From: Metabacillus crassostreae
Lineage (GTDB): Bacteria; Bacillota; Bacilli; Bacillales; Bacillaceae
NCBI RefSeq assembly: GCF_016908395.1
Contig: NZ_JAFBDU010000006.1
Span: 124,001 to 188,000 of the forward strand
DNA length: 64,000 nucleotides
Reading direction: 5' to 3'
Each line of letters opens with the position of its first letter. Position 1 is the first letter of the stretch. Made by a program: the position numbers and the translations under genes. Shown piece by piece: positions 26,087 through 35,317 of this stretch. A model generated the notes under the pieces. The model worked only from the letters and a program-made list of their open reading frames with translations. It did not search any database and was not told where the DNA came from.

Positions 26087-26815
26087 ATGGAAGAGCTTTT
26101 TTTGCCACAAGGTAATAATGAGTTCACTTTATTTTCTCTTGAGCATTTGCTTACTTTATCTGTTTTTATTATCTTAGGAGCTTGTATATTTTTATTTAGA
26201 AAAACACTTAGAAAAGAACGGTATAACTTTATTGTGCGACTTTTAATATTTATTATCATGTTAATTTCGGAGGTTAGCCTTCATATATGGTTGTATTGGT
26301 ATGATTCTTGGACTTATAGACATTCGCTTCCATTACATTTGAGTAGTATTACACTTTTGCTATCAGCTATTATGTTGCTAACAAAACGGTATTCCTTATT
26401 TGAATTCACATATTTTGCTGGAGTTGGTAGTGCATTGCAAGCAATGGTCACACCAGATATAAGTCACTACACATTTCCCCATTACCGCTATGTTCACTTT
26501 TTTATCGCCCATGGACTCACAATTATTGCGAATCTCTTTATGGTTTTTGTAAATGGATTTCTTCCAACATTTAAATCAATTTGGAAGGCATTTCTATGGT
26601 TAAACGCTTATGCCATTCTTATTTTTATGATTAATCTTTGGGTTGGTGGAAATTACATGTATATTTCACGAAAACCTCTTAATCCTACAATGATCGATTT
26701 TTTTGGACCGTGGCCATGGTATATAATTCCACTAGAATTTGTGGCAATAGCAACGTTTCTGCTATTATATCTTCCTTTTGCCCTTAGAAATTTCAAAAGA
26801 AAAAAGTCCTTGTAA
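26087..26815 (+). CDS. ywaF: YwaF-family (TIGR02206) integral membrane protein
   Basis: A 242-residue protein with about seven membrane helices. It has the features of the TIGR02206/YwaF family: LFSLEHLLTLSVFI near the N-terminus, RHSLPLHLSSITLLLS, and near the C-terminus GGNYMYISRKP and GPWPWYIIPLE. Its role is unknown. GGGGGG precedes the start. It is monocistronic, converging with a small gene on the other strand. Confidence 0.85.
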   Translation: MEELFLPQGNNEFTLFSLEHLLTLSVFIILGACIFLFRKTLRKERYNFIVRLLIFIIMLISEVSLHIWLYWYDSWTYRHSLPLHLSSITLLLSAIMLLTKRYSLFEFTYFAGVGSALQAMVTPDISHYTFPHYRYVHFFIAHGLTIIANLFMVFVNGFLPTFKSIWKAFLWLNAYAILIFMINLWVGGNYMYISRKPLNPTMIDFFGPWPWYIIPLEFVAIATFLLLYLPFALRNFKRKKSL

Positions 26816-26841
26816 TGTCCTTTTCGAGCGCATACAAGGAC
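26806..26841 (-). terminator. Terminator for the small minus-strand gene
   Basis: GTCCTTGTA and TACAAGGAC pair; on the minus strand the stem is followed by T6. It overlaps the ywaF stop codon, so the two genes share it. Confidence 0.65.
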
Positions 26842-26861
26842 ATCTTTACTTTTAAACAGAT

Positions 26862-27047
26862 TTAAGAACGTTGAATGGTACTTGTTGAAAATCCTTTTAC
26901 TAATTTTTGTAAATTACGATGACCTTCTCTTAATTTTATTGTTTCTTCAATTATCTGTTGAAATCCTTCTAAATCTTTATCAGATGCATTTAAAACTGAT
27001 TTAGGTATACCTTCTGCAATTTGTTGTAATGTTAAATCATCTCTCAT
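26862..27047 (-). CDS. Small hypothetical protein, 61 residues
   Basis: A charged, mostly helical 61-residue protein (LTLQQIAEGIPKSVLNASDK, then DLEGFQQIIEETIKLREGHR). AAAGGG lies about ten bases before the ATG and a terminator follows the stop, which supports a real gene. I do not recognise the family and see no membrane segment or motif. Confidence 0.55.
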   Translation of the reverse strand: MRDDLTLQQIAEGIPKSVLNASDKDLEGFQQIIEETIKLREGHRNLQKLVKGFSTSTIQRS

Positions 27048-27290
27048 AGTTAAAACACCCTTTCTATCGTTTCGAATCTCTACCTATAGTTTTTTAGAAA
27101 GAAGCTGCAATATCCTGCTCTCTAAAGATAAAATTTATCTACATTTCTCGCCAATTTTCCGAATATCTACATAGAATTCTCCATCATCATTAAAAATATG
27201 ACGTAAACTGCTAGAACACATCATTTTTCTCCCTTTTAATCGTGTATACTTAAAATCTAAATTTATATAAAAATAGAAATAGGTGAAAAA

Positions 27291-27917
27291 ATGAAAGGAA
27301 CAACACATGCTATTTTAGGTGGTGTAGGAGGCTTAGTTGTTAGTCAATCACTAGTAACAGATCCAACACAAGCAGCAATATTAATAGGAGTTGGATGTGT
27401 GGCAGGTCTTGTACCAGATATGGATATTGACGGGAAGTTAAGCAACAAAATTACGTTTTCTCATAAAATTGTTCGAACCATTGTCCAATTAATAGGGTGT
27501 TTTCTTATCTTTCAAGGACTACTTTTTGAGGCAAAAGAAGGGCAGATCATCAGTGTGCTCATTGGTGTTAGTTTATTTGTACTTTCAACATTGATTAAAC
27601 AAAGACATATGTTAACTGTTACAGGAATTGGAGTTTTAGTAGCAGGGGCTTCAATAGAAGAATTATGGTTGAGTTTGCTTGGAATATACATATTAATAGC
27701 TTCAGTTGTTTCTCACAGAAGCTATACGCATTCTCTTCTCGGACTATTATACTTTGCTTTCATAGCTTTTTATTTAGAAAATGCATATGAACTAGACGGA
27801 ATTTTTTGGACCTGCATACTAGGATATAGCAGTCATTTAATAGCTGATTTGAAGCTTTTACCAGTAAATAAAAGGGGAGTAAAGTTATTTTTGCCGCTTT
27901 CGAAAAGAGAATTTTAA
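27291..27917 (+). CDS. YdjM-like membrane-bound metal-dependent hydrolase
   Basis: A 208-residue membrane protein of the YdjM/DUF457 family of predicted metal-dependent hydrolases. Characteristic segments are MKGTTHAILGGVGGL at the N-terminus, GLVPDMDIDGKLS and the metal-ligand candidates SHRSYTHSLLG and YSSHLIADL. Five or so hydrophobic helices lie between. The substrate is unknown; some relatives are DNA-damage-inducible, but no convincing LexA box is seen. AGGTGA precedes the ATG. Confidence 0.8.
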   Translation: MKGTTHAILGGVGGLVVSQSLVTDPTQAAILIGVGCVAGLVPDMDIDGKLSNKITFSHKIVRTIVQLIGCFLIFQGLLFEAKEGQIISVLIGVSLFVLSTLIKQRHMLTVTGIGVLVAGASIEELWLSLLGIYILIASVVSHRSYTHSLLGLLYFAFIAFYLENAYELDGIFWTCILGYSSHLIADLKLLPVNKRGVKLFLPLSKREF

Positions 27918-28015
27918 TGAATATTTTCATTTATATAAACCTGTCACACTTGTGCAGAAAATGACAGGGAATTCTTTTCATTGATTGATATTGTATATAT
28001 GGGAGGTGGAAGCTT

Positions 28016-28870
28016 ATGGAAGGGTTGCAAAGAATGAATGATTCTCTTCAATATATTGAAGGGAAATTAGATTCTACACTTCAAATTGAAGAAATTGCTA
28101 AAGTACCTTGTATGTCAAAATTTCATTTTCAACGTATGTTCCAAATGATAACAGGTGTGTCAGTAGCAGAATATATTAGAAAGAGAAAATTGACATTAGC
28201 TGCTCAAGAATTAAGTCACTCAAGAGCACGTGTACTAGATATTGCTTTAAAGTATGGCTATGAAAGTCCAGAATCTTTTTCAAAAGCATTTCGTAAAGCA
28301 CATGGAATTAGCCCTGTTGAAGTAAGAAGAACTGGCATAAATATAAAGGCCTTTCCAAAGTTATCCTTTCAAATTCAATTAAAGGGAGAACAAGAAATGA
28401 ATTACAAGATCATTCAAAAAGATGAATTTAAGGTGGTTGGTAAGGGGATTGAAATTTCGATGGATCAAAACAACAAAGAAGTTCCATTGTTTTGGGAGCA
28501 GTCAAATAAAAGTGGATGGACTAAAATGTTAGCTGCTCAAGCTGGTGTAATGGGATTAATGGGTATTTGTTTAGATCATAACCACAAACAAGAAAATATG
28601 ACTTATTTTATTGGAATAGAAAAGAACAGTGAAAAAATCATTCAAGATTGCGAAGAAAGAATCATACCTGCATCTACATGGGCGGTTTTTGAAGTAGTTG
28701 GGCCAATGCCACATTCGATACAAACATTATGGAAGAGAATCTTCTCAGAGTGGTTTCCATCAACTGGCTACGAGCATGGAAATGCTCCTGAAATAGAGGT
28801 ATACCCAGATGGTGATCCAAACGCTGAAGATTACCGATCTGAGATATGGGTACCGATTATCAAGAGATAA
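28016..28870 (+). CDS. AraC-family regulator with GyrI-like effector domain
   Basis: A 284-residue protein with two AraC-type helix-turn-helices at the N-terminus (CMSKFHFQRMFQMITG; ALKYGYESPESFSKAFRKAHG; about residues 10-105) and a GyrI-like small-molecule-binding domain (about 120-284). This is the Rob/SoxS-like plan in which the effector domain binds lipophilic drugs or other ligands. GGAGGTGG precedes the ATG. No partner gene is adjacent, so the regulon lies elsewhere. A strong terminator follows. Confidence 0.88.
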   Translation: MEGLQRMNDSLQYIEGKLDSTLQIEEIAKVPCMSKFHFQRMFQMITGVSVAEYIRKRKLTLAAQELSHSRARVLDIALKYGYESPESFSKAFRKAHGISPVEVRRTGINIKAFPKLSFQIQLKGEQEMNYKIIQKDEFKVVGKGIEISMDQNNKEVPLFWEQSNKSGWTKMLAAQAGVMGLMGICLDHNHKQENMTYFIGIEKNSEKIIQDCEERIIPASTWAVFEVVGPMPHSIQTLWKRIFSEWFPSTGYEHGNAPEIEVYPDGDPNAEDYRSEIWVPIIKR

Positions 28871-28879
28871 TTTTTGGGG

Positions 28880-28912
28880 AAAGTCTTCATCAAGATGATG
28901 GAGACTTTTTTG
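28880..28912 (+). terminator. Terminator after the AraC-GyrI gene
   Basis: AAGTCTTCATC pairs with GATGGAGACTT and is followed by T6. Confidence 0.8.
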
Positions 28913-28973
28913 GCGGAAGGAAAATGAAACCTTTAGTGTAAGAGGTTAAGAATGTAAAGGGATCATAGGGTTG

Positions 28974-29077
28974 ATGAAGGACATTGAAGAAGCAGAACCA
29001 GTATGAATTGGTTCTCATAAAGCGTATGAAGGACATTGGAGCAGCAGAACCGGAATGAGTTGGTTCTCATGAAGTGG
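28974..29077. repeat. Tandem 52-bp duplication with hairpins
   Basis: Two adjacent 52-base units (28974-29025 and 29026-29077), each beginning ATGAAGGACATTG and containing AGCAGAACC..GGTTCTCAT, which folds into a small hairpin. They differ at about nine positions. Neither unit codes for protein in any frame. Part of the gap between the AraC-GyrI gene and yocH. Confidence 0.7.
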
Positions 29078-29113
29078 GTAAAGCACTTTAGAGAGCAAGA
29101 TAAACACGAAAAA

Positions 29114-29139
29114 GGGTCTACATTCAATAATGAAGACCC
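29114..29139 (-). terminator. Terminator after yocH
   Basis: On the minus strand GGGTCT-T-CAT pairs with ATG-T-AGACCC and is followed by TTTTTCG. Confidence 0.75.
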
Positions 29140-29199
29140 ACACGATCTATTAAAATATCAATTGTTTAACTAGTTACTAAACATATCCAGAACTCCGAC

Positions 29200-29925
29200 C
29201 TACTCCAACACTTTTATTCTAACTTCTTTCCTACCCCAATCCAATGCCGCAGATTTACTAGGAATGAATAGATCAATTTTATTTCCTTTAATCGCACCGC
29301 CTGTATCTCCTGCAATTGCCTCACCATAGCCTTCTACATAAACTTTTGAGCCAAGTGGAATAACGGAAGGATCAACTGCAATTACTTTTGCACTCGGGTT
29401 TTTATGTAAATTGATACCTGTAGCAGTTGTCCCAGAACATCCTTCACAATTTGCTGTATAGGCCGTTGCTGTGACAGTTAGTTCTTTACTGTTAGCTTTT
29501 GGTGATGTTGTGGTCTGCTTTACCTTTGTATCTGCTACTTGTTTTTTTGAAGATGATTTCGAGCTATCTATATTTTTAGCATTTTGAACGATTAGTTCTT
29601 CACCAGGTTGAATAATCGCGGAATCTAATTTATTCCAATTTTGTAGCTCATCTATAGTAACATTATATTCTTTTGCAATATCCCAAAGAGACTCACCTGC
29701 TTTTACTACATGTGTATGATGTACAATTAATTTATCATTTGGACGAATTAGGTCACCTGATAAATTGTTTAACTCAATCAAAGAATCAACTGTGACATTT
29801 TCTCTTTCTGCAATAGTCCAAAGGGTATCACCTGCATTTACCTCTACCTCGTGTGCTGAGGCGCTTGTCGCAAATCCAGCACTAATTGCTGCAGCAGCGA
29901 CGAAACCTAGTATTCTTCTTTTCAT
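29200..29925 (-). CDS. yocH: YocH-like cell-wall protein: two LysM plus 3D domain
   Basis: A 241-residue secreted protein. A signal peptide ending ATSASAHE is followed by two LysM repeats (about 27-70 and 71-113), a Ser/Lys/Thr-rich linker and a C-terminal 3D domain (about 148-240) with TATAYTANCEGCSG, the catalytic Asp segments VIAVDPSVIPLGS, GDTGG and KIDLF. The 3D domain is the lytic transglycosylase-like fold of MltA and resuscitation factors. YocH in Bacillus subtilis is a muropeptide-related autolysin of the WalR regulon; I saw no clear WalR box here. GGAGG precedes the start. Confidence 0.9.
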   Translation of the reverse strand: MKRRILGFVAAAAISAGFATSASAHEVEVNAGDTLWTIAERENVTVDSLIELNNLSGDLIRPNDKLIVHHTHVVKAGESLWDIAKEYNVTIDELQNWNKLDSAIIQPGEELIVQNAKNIDSSKSSSKKQVADTKVKQTTTSPKANSKELTVTATAYTANCEGCSGTTATGINLHKNPSAKVIAVDPSVIPLGSKVYVEGYGEAIAGDTGGAIKGNKIDLFIPSKSAALDWGRKEVRIKVLE

Positions 29926-30176
29926 AAAAATTACCTCCTTGTTAGCTTGTTGCTAATCAATGCACCAATCTTAACACGAAAAACTAGCTTTAAAAGAACA
30001 AGCAGTTAACAGTTTGTTTACGTTGTTACGATCATGTAATAGAAACATTACAATCTGTTCCGTTTATTTGAATAATAGTGATATAATGGTTTTGTTTACA
30101 TAAAAAGGAACTTATGTGTTCGATTATTGTAAAATTATTGACAGTTCTTTTTCTATATGATATTTAAAATATAGTG

Positions 30177-30203
30177 TTAGCACTTGATAGAGTTGAGTGC
30201 TAA
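30177..30203. promoter_or_regulatory. CIRCE element (HrcA operator) upstream of htpG
   Basis: TTAGCACTT, nine bases, GAGTGCTAA: the CIRCE consensus TTAGCACTC-N9-GAGTGCTAA with a single mismatch and the exact spacer. A TTGACA at 30138-30143 upstream could be a -35 box. The position between promoter and ribosome site, about 40 bases before the htpG start, is where HrcA represses groE and dnaK. Confidence 0.88.
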
Positions 30204-30245
30204 AATTAAAAGATAGGCAGTTAATATTGAAAGGAGAAATTGATC

Positions 30246-32126
30246 ATGGCAAAGCAACAATTTAAAGCAGAATCAAAACGATTATTAGAGATGATGATTA
30301 ACTCTATTTATTCTCAGAGAGAAGTATTTTTAAGAGAGCTCATTTCAAATGCAAGTGATGCGATTGACAAAATTTATTACAAAGCATTAACAGATGAATC
30401 ATTAACCTTTGATCAAGAAAACTATTACATAAAAGTAACACCTAATAAGGAAAAAAGAACATTAACTATTACAGACACTGGAATTGGTATGACGAAAGAA
30501 GAGCTAGAAAATAATCTTGGTGTGATTGCTAAGAGCGGCTCTTTAGCTTTTAAAACAGAAAATGAACTAAAAGATGGACATGATATTATTGGTCAGTTTG
30601 GTGTAGGTTTTTATGCAGCATTTATGGTAGCAGATGCTGTAACAGTGATTAGTAAAGCACTAGGAAGTGAAGAAGCGTTTAAGTGGCAATCAGAGGGAGC
30701 AGAAGGCTACACAATTGAACCTCATGAAAAGGACACTGTTGGTACAGAAATTATTTTACAAATAAAAGAAAATGCTGAAGAAGAGAGTTATGATGAGTTT
30801 TTAGAAGAATATTCTCTAAAAACAATTATCAAAAAATACTCTGATTTTATTCGCTATCCAATTAAGATGGATGTTTCTGGTCAAAGACCTAAAGAAGATA
30901 GTGAAGATGAGCTAGAATCATATGTAGAAGAACAAACAATTAACAGTATGGTTCCAATTTGGCGTAAAAATAAAAGTGAATTAACAGACGAAGATTATGA
31001 AAAGTTTTATCAAGAAAAGCATTATGGATTTGATAAGCCATTAAAGCATATTCATATTAGCGTAGATGGAACGATAAGATATCAATCAATTTTATATATC
31101 CCAGAAAATATGCCATTTGATTATTATTCGAAAGAATATGAAAAAGGTCTAGAACTTTATTCAAATGGTGTGTTAATTATGAATAAATCAGCAGATCTTC
31201 TTCCTGACTATTTTAGCTTTGTCAAAGGTATGGTAGATTCTGAGGACTTATCATTAAACATTTCTCGTGAAATGCTACAGCATGATCGCCAGTTAAAATT
31301 AATTGCTAAAAATATTAATAAGAAAATTAAAAATGAGCTACAAAGCTTACTGAAAAATGATCGTGAAAAATACGAAACATTTTATAAAGCTTTTGGTAGA
31401 CAGTTAAAATATGGAGTGTATAGTGACTTTGGTAGCAATAAAGAAGTGTTACAGGATTTATTATTATTCCACTCATCAAAAGAAAGTAAGCTTGTTTCAC
31501 TAGATGAGTATGTATCAAGAATGCCTGAAGATCAAAAATATATTTATTATGCTTCTGGTGAGTCAATTGATCGAATTGAAAAATTACCACAAACAGAGCT
31601 AGTATCTGAAAAAGGCTATGAAATTTTATACTTTACTGAAGATATTGATGAATTTGCGATCAAGATGCTTATGAATTATAAAGAGAAGGAATTTAAGTCT
31701 GTTTCAAGTGGTGATCTTGGAATAGAATCAGATGAAAATGAAGCTCAAACAGAAACAGAGCAAGCTGAAAACAAAGATCTATTTGACTTTATGAAAAATA
31801 TCCTTTCTAGCAAAGTTAAGGACGTAAGAATTTCAAAACGTTTAAAATCACATCCCGTATGTTTAACAACGGAAGGTGATGTGACAATTGAAATGGAGAA
31901 GATTTTAAGTGCAATGCCTGATAATCAAAATGTGAAGGCAGATAAAGTGCTTGAAATTAATAGTAACCATGAAGTATTCCAATCATTGAAAAATGCGTTT
32001 GAACATGATAAAGAAAAGGTTACTTTATATACAAACCTTCTATATAACCAAGCTCTGCTAATTGAAGGATTACCAATTCAAGATCCAGTTGAGTTTACAA
32101 ATGATATGTGTAAGGTCATGGTTTAA
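30246..32126 (+). CDS. htpG: Molecular chaperone HtpG (Hsp90)
   Basis: Bacterial Hsp90, 626 residues, an ATP-driven cytosolic chaperone. The N-terminal GHKL ATPase motifs are clear: [41 protein letters not shown]. The middle domain has the catalytic-loop Arg in [11 protein letters not shown], and the dimerisation domain ends in [13 protein letters not shown]. The ATG at 30246 is chosen because AAAGGAGA is correctly spaced; an in-frame TTG at 30240 is too close. A CIRCE element upstream implies HrcA repression, unlike Bacillus subtilis htpG, which is not under HrcA. Monocistronic. Confidence 0.97.
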   Translation: MAKQQFKAESKRLLEMMINSIYSQREVFLRELISNASDAIDKIYYKALTDESLTFDQENYYIKVTPNKEKRTLTITDTGIGMTKEELENNLGVIAKSGSLAFKTENELKDGHDIIGQFGVGFYAAFMVADAVTVISKALGSEEAFKWQSEGAEGYTIEPHEKDTVGTEIILQIKENAEEESYDEFLEEYSLKTIIKKYSDFIRYPIKMDVSGQRPKEDSEDELESYVEEQTINSMVPIWRKNKSELTDEDYEKFYQEKHYGFDKPLKHIHISVDGTIRYQSILYIPENMPFDYYSKEYEKGLELYSNGVLIMNKSADLLPDYFSFVKGMVDSEDLSLNISREMLQHDRQLKLIAKNINKKIKNELQSLLKNDREKYETFYKAFGRQLKYGVYSDFGSNKEVLQDLLLFHSSKESKLVSLDEYVSRMPEDQKYIYYASGESIDRIEKLPQTELVSEKGYEILYFTEDIDEFAIKMLMNYKEKEFKSVSSGDLGIESDENEAQTETEQAENKDLFDFMKNILSSKVKDVRISKRLKSHPVCLTTEGDVTIEMEKILSAMPDNQNVKADKVLEINSNHEVFQSLKNAFEHDKEKVTLYTNLLYNQALLIEGLPIQDPVEFTNDMCKVMV

Positions 32127-32139
32127 AAATATAATCAAT

Positions 32140-32494
32140 CAAAGAGGATGGGACATAATTAAAGAAATCATTCAAAAAGACGAATAAACCTAAATTCAGT
32201 TAAGTTGAAAGAAACAAGTTCGTTCCATTGCGCTGCAGACATAAGATTCGCCGGGGAGGAAGCTAAGCCTCCTCGTAAGCTGCGCGCCTGTGGGGTCTCA
32301 GCCTTTCCTCTGAACCCGCAGGAGTCAAATGTCTTCCGCTCCATTACACTAGTTTTTAAAAATAGTATGCAAAATCAAAAAACATTGAAGACTGCAAATA
32401 AAAACCCGAACTATTAGGCGAATGTTTAATTGACATATCACCTAATAATTCGGGTTTTTCATTAGCTTGAAAATTTATGTCCCAGCCTATTTTT
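32140..32494. repeat. Composite extragenic element A (contains GC-rich repeat, copy 2)
   Basis: Begins GAGGATGGGACATAATTAAAG and ends TTATGTCCCAGCC, so the ends are short inverted repeats. Inside are a 78-base segment shared with the arms of element B at 34301, the GC-rich repeat (about 32220-32345; GCGCCTGTGGGGTC, CCCGCAGGAGT, CTTCCGCTCC) and a hairpin of AACCCGAA with TTCGGGTT followed by T5 at 32401-32460. It fills the space between htpG and the GNAT gene and may terminate both. Confidence 0.75.
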
Positions 32495-32498
32495 CACT

Positions 32499-33167
32499 TT
32501 AAAATGCAACAAGCATAAGTTTATCCTTACCTGCTAAATCATTAATCATCTTAATCCAAGATTGAGGCTTATTAGGTAAAACTGTGTAATATCTTTCTAA
32601 AAATGCCTTAACTAATTCAGCTTGAATCTCTGTTCTTCCGTCCATAGGTAAAAAACAGAGATCTAAATCTGTTACTTCTTCTCCGTCATTGTTCCAAGAA
32701 GGATGAACATATGTGAAGTCAATGCGCTTGTAGCCAAGATGCGCCAGCACTTCACGACGTACGAATGGGTCCATTGGTTTTATGCCACCAAATTCATGAT
32801 TTTCTACTTTATATGGATCATAAATTTCCGCAAACATTCCAGATAGTTCCTGCCCATTTGCTTTAGCTAGTTCGTTTAAATCTTGTTCTCTTTTAGTAGC
32901 TAGAAATGGGCCAACCCCCAAGCCAGCAGAGCCAATGATTGTAAAATCTGTCATGGCAACGTTAAAATCTTCGTAATAGCGATATTCTGTTGCTCCAACA
33001 ACTTTACCATCATTTACTGCAACAAAAACGCGAATTCCTGGATCTTCGAGAGGTTCTTTCCATAAATCAAACTCTAGAACTTCCTCAGGTGGAAATATAT
33101 TCTGCATTAACTGGTGCATTTGTGTAAAAAGTGGATCTTTAATGTTTGTTATTCTTGTATAGTTCAT
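32499..33167 (-). CDS. GNAT-family N-acetyltransferase
   Basis: A 222-residue GNAT acetyltransferase-like protein with the fold's central strands around VFVAVNDGKVVGATEYRYY and a degenerate acetyl-CoA loop near GVGPFLATKREQDLN. It starts 27 bases after the nitrilase-family gene on the same strand, so the two are one operon. In Bacillus subtilis YhcX one protein joins a GNAT domain to a carbon-nitrogen hydrolase; here the two activities are separate genes in the opposite order. The acyl acceptor is unknown. Confidence 0.8.
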   Translation of the reverse strand: MNYTRITNIKDPLFTQMHQLMQNIFPPEEVLEFDLWKEPLEDPGIRVFVAVNDGKVVGATEYRYYEDFNVAMTDFTIIGSAGLGVGPFLATKREQDLNELAKANGQELSGMFAEIYDPYKVENHEFGGIKPMDPFVRREVLAHLGYKRIDFTYVHPSWNNDGEEVTDLDLCFLPMDGRTEIQAELVKAFLERYYTVLPNKPQSWIKMINDLAGKDKLMLVAF

Positions 33168-33194
33168 CGTTTTAATCTCCTTTTGCAGTGTATT

Positions 33195-34052
33195 TTATGA
33201 CCAATCCGGATATAAATCTGTACGTCGATCACGCCATGTTGTAACAGAGCCATTTTGACGAACTTTATAAAGAGGCTCCAAATCAAGATCAGCTGTAACA
33301 ACCATATCTTGATTGATTTCTCCTTCAACAAGTATTCCACGCGGTGGAAATGGAATATCATTAGGTGTAATGATGGCAGCTTGTCCAAAATTAGAACGCA
33401 TAAAATCAACAGTTTGAAGAGAGCCAACTGTACTTGAAGATACAACATAAAGTTGATTTTCTATTGCTCGAGCATGGCTCGTATAACGGACACGATAATA
33501 GCCATGACGATCATCCGTGCATGTAGGGCAGAAAATAATATCGGCTCCTTTTGCTTTGGCCATACGCACAATTTCCGGAAATTCAATATCATAGCAAGTT
33601 AACATAGCTACTGTTCCCTTTTCTGTTTCAAACACTTGCAGATTTTCTCCTGGAGTCATATTCCATTCTTCAATTTCCGTTGGAGTTAAATGCAATTTAG
33701 CTTGCTCAACTACTCGACCATCAGGATAAAACATATGAGCCACATTATATAGCATTCCATGTTTTTGAATAACATGTGTACCACCTATAATATGCATCTT
33801 TGTTTTCATAGCCAAATCTATAAACAAAGAACGATATTGCTCTGTAAAATCAGGTAGATCCTGTATCGATAACGTTTTACCTTCAGAATCACCGATTGAC
33901 ATTAATTGAGTTGTTAAAAATTCTGGAAATAACACAAATTCTGCATCAAATTCCTGAGCTGTTTTTATATAATGTTCCACTTGATCTGCGAAATCATCAA
34001 AGGATTGGATGGTATGGAGGTGATATTGTACAGCAGAAACTCTTAGTTTCAT
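33195..34052 (-). CDS. Carbon-nitrogen hydrolase (nitrilase superfamily)
   Basis: A 285-residue nitrilase-superfamily amidase. The catalytic Glu-Lys-Cys triad is visible: Glu in VLFPEFLTTQ, Lys in EQAKLHLTPTEIEEW and Cys in MLTCYDIEFPEI. Members hydrolyse C-N bonds of small amides or nitriles, often in metabolite repair or polyamine breakdown. It is first of a two-gene unit with the GNAT gene, which suggests a shared amide or amine substrate; the identity is not readable from sequence. Confidence 0.88.
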   Translation of the reverse strand: MKLRVSAVQYHLHTIQSFDDFADQVEHYIKTAQEFDAEFVLFPEFLTTQLMSIGDSEGKTLSIQDLPDFTEQYRSLFIDLAMKTKMHIIGGTHVIQKHGMLYNVAHMFYPDGRVVEQAKLHLTPTEIEEWNMTPGENLQVFETEKGTVAMLTCYDIEFPEIVRMAKAKGADIIFCPTCTDDRHGYYRVRYTSHARAIENQLYVVSSSTVGSLQTVDFMRSNFGQAAIITPNDIPFPPRGILVEGEINQDMVVTADLDLEPLYKVRQNGSVTTWRDRRTDLYPDWS

Positions 34053-34298
34053 CCAAAATTACCCTCTTTCTTATGTTAGTTTAGTTAATGTAAATGAAGG
34101 AGACGAAGTATGTCGCTTCTTTTCTCAATAATGACATTATTGGATAGTATGAAAGATTTAACAAGTAGACACTTTGAAGTTACTAAGTGTGTAAAAGTAT
34201 ACTGTAATCTTTGAAAAATATGATTTTATTAGCTTTTGTTTACTATTTAATTACATATAGCAGTTATATTGCCATTTTTTCTGAAAATAACATAATAA

Positions 34299-34733
34299 AA
34301 AAGAGGTTGGGACATAATTAAAGATGTCATACAAAAAGACGAATAAATCTAAATTCAGTTAAGTTGAAATAAACAAGTAAAGGCTGGGATATAAGTATTT
34401 AAAGTAATGGTAAACCCGAAATATTAGGAGATATTTCAATTAATTATTCGCCTAATATTTCGGGGGTTTTATTTGTTGTCTTCAATAGATTTTTAAATTT
34501 TGCATATTATTTTTAAGAACTAGTGGAATGGAGCGGAAGACACTAGGGCACCTACGGGAATAGAGGAAAGGCTGTGACCCCACAGGCGCGCAGCTTACGA
34601 GGAGGCTCAGCTTCCTCCCCGTGGAAAGCGAGTGTCTGCAGCGCAATGGAACGAACTTGTTTCTTTCAGCTTAACTGAATTTCGATTTATTCGTCTTTTT
34701 GCATGACTTCTTCAATTATATCCCAGCCTCTTC
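34299..34733. repeat. MITE-like element B with 78-bp terminal inverted repeats (GC-rich repeat, copy 3)
   Basis: Left arm 34301-34378 and right arm 34655-34732 are inverted copies with about nine mismatches in 78. They begin GAGGTTGGGACATAATT and end AATTATATCCCAGCCTC. Inside are a hairpin AAACCCGAAATATTAGG / CCTAATATTTCGGG (34413-34475), a further GGCTGGGATATAA at 34382 and an inverted GC-rich repeat (34513-34655). No transposase gene is present. The rest of the gap 34053-34298 shows nothing I can support. Confidence 0.8.
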
Positions 34734-34758
34734 TTTACTAATTTAATGCCAAGTATAT

Positions 34759-35124
34759 TTATTGATTAGATGATTTATTTTCATCTATGTTTGGAATAAC
34801 ATTTTCCATATAATTTTTTCCCCATTCATACATCGAATCGAGAATCGGCATCAGGCTTTCTCCTTCTACTGTTAAAGAATATTCCACTTTTGGAGGTACA
34901 ACAGGATATACCTTTCTGCTTACAATAGAATCTTCTTCTAGTTCGCGCAATTGATTAACGAGCATTCTTTGTGTAATACCAGGAATAAGCGATTTTAATT
35001 CACTAAACCGCTTTGTACCTTCTTTCCCCAAGTGCCATAGGATAATCATTTTCCATTTTCCACCAATCACAGAAAGAGTTAGCTCTTTTTCACAATTAAA
35101 TGTTTTTTCTTCAAAACGTGACAT
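34759..35124 (-). CDS. hxlR: HxlR, activator of the ribulose monophosphate genes
   Basis: Winged-helix regulator of 121 residues that activates hxlAB in response to formaldehyde in Bacillus subtilis. Its core [20 protein letters not shown] and [14 protein letters not shown] agree closely with HxlR itself, and it is divergent from hxlA as in that species. The ATG at 35124 ([12 protein letters not shown]) follows GAGGTGAAAGAA and gives the family length; the 12-residue extension to 35160 is probably not translated. The Cys near the N-terminus is the likely sensing residue. Confidence 0.92.
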   Translation of the reverse strand: MSRFEEKTFNCEKELTLSVIGGKWKMIILWHLGKEGTKRFSELKSLIPGITQRMLVNQLRELEEDSIVSRKVYPVVPPKVEYSLTVEGESLMPILDSMYEWGKNYMENVIPNIDENKSSNQ

Positions 35125-35160
35125 TTCTTTCACCTCATCTTTTATGTTCTCATCTTTCAC

Positions 35161-35233
35161 TTAGTATACTTTTAGACACTATGTAAAGAAAAAGTGCGTA
35201 CTTTCACTCAATGAATATACAAAGTATACTACA
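35161..35233. promoter_or_regulatory. Candidate HxlR binding region between hxlR and hxlA
   Basis: AGTATACTTT at 35163 and AAAGTATACT at 35221 are exact inverted copies, with a related AGTGCGTACTTT near 35194 between them. In Bacillus subtilis HxlR binds two 25-base sites upstream of hxlAB; these repeats are candidates for the equivalent sites. Confidence 0.5.
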
Positions 35234-35317
35234 CATAACACATGATTTGTGTAGGTTTGTGTTGTGAATCATTTATTCCAATTGAATAGTTGGATTCTAA
35301 AATAGGAGGGAATATTA

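Noticed and set aside
29926-30100. WalR box upstream of yocH
   Set aside because: TGTAAT-like fragments occur, but no pair with the proper TGTNANNNNNNTGTNAN spacing could be confirmed.
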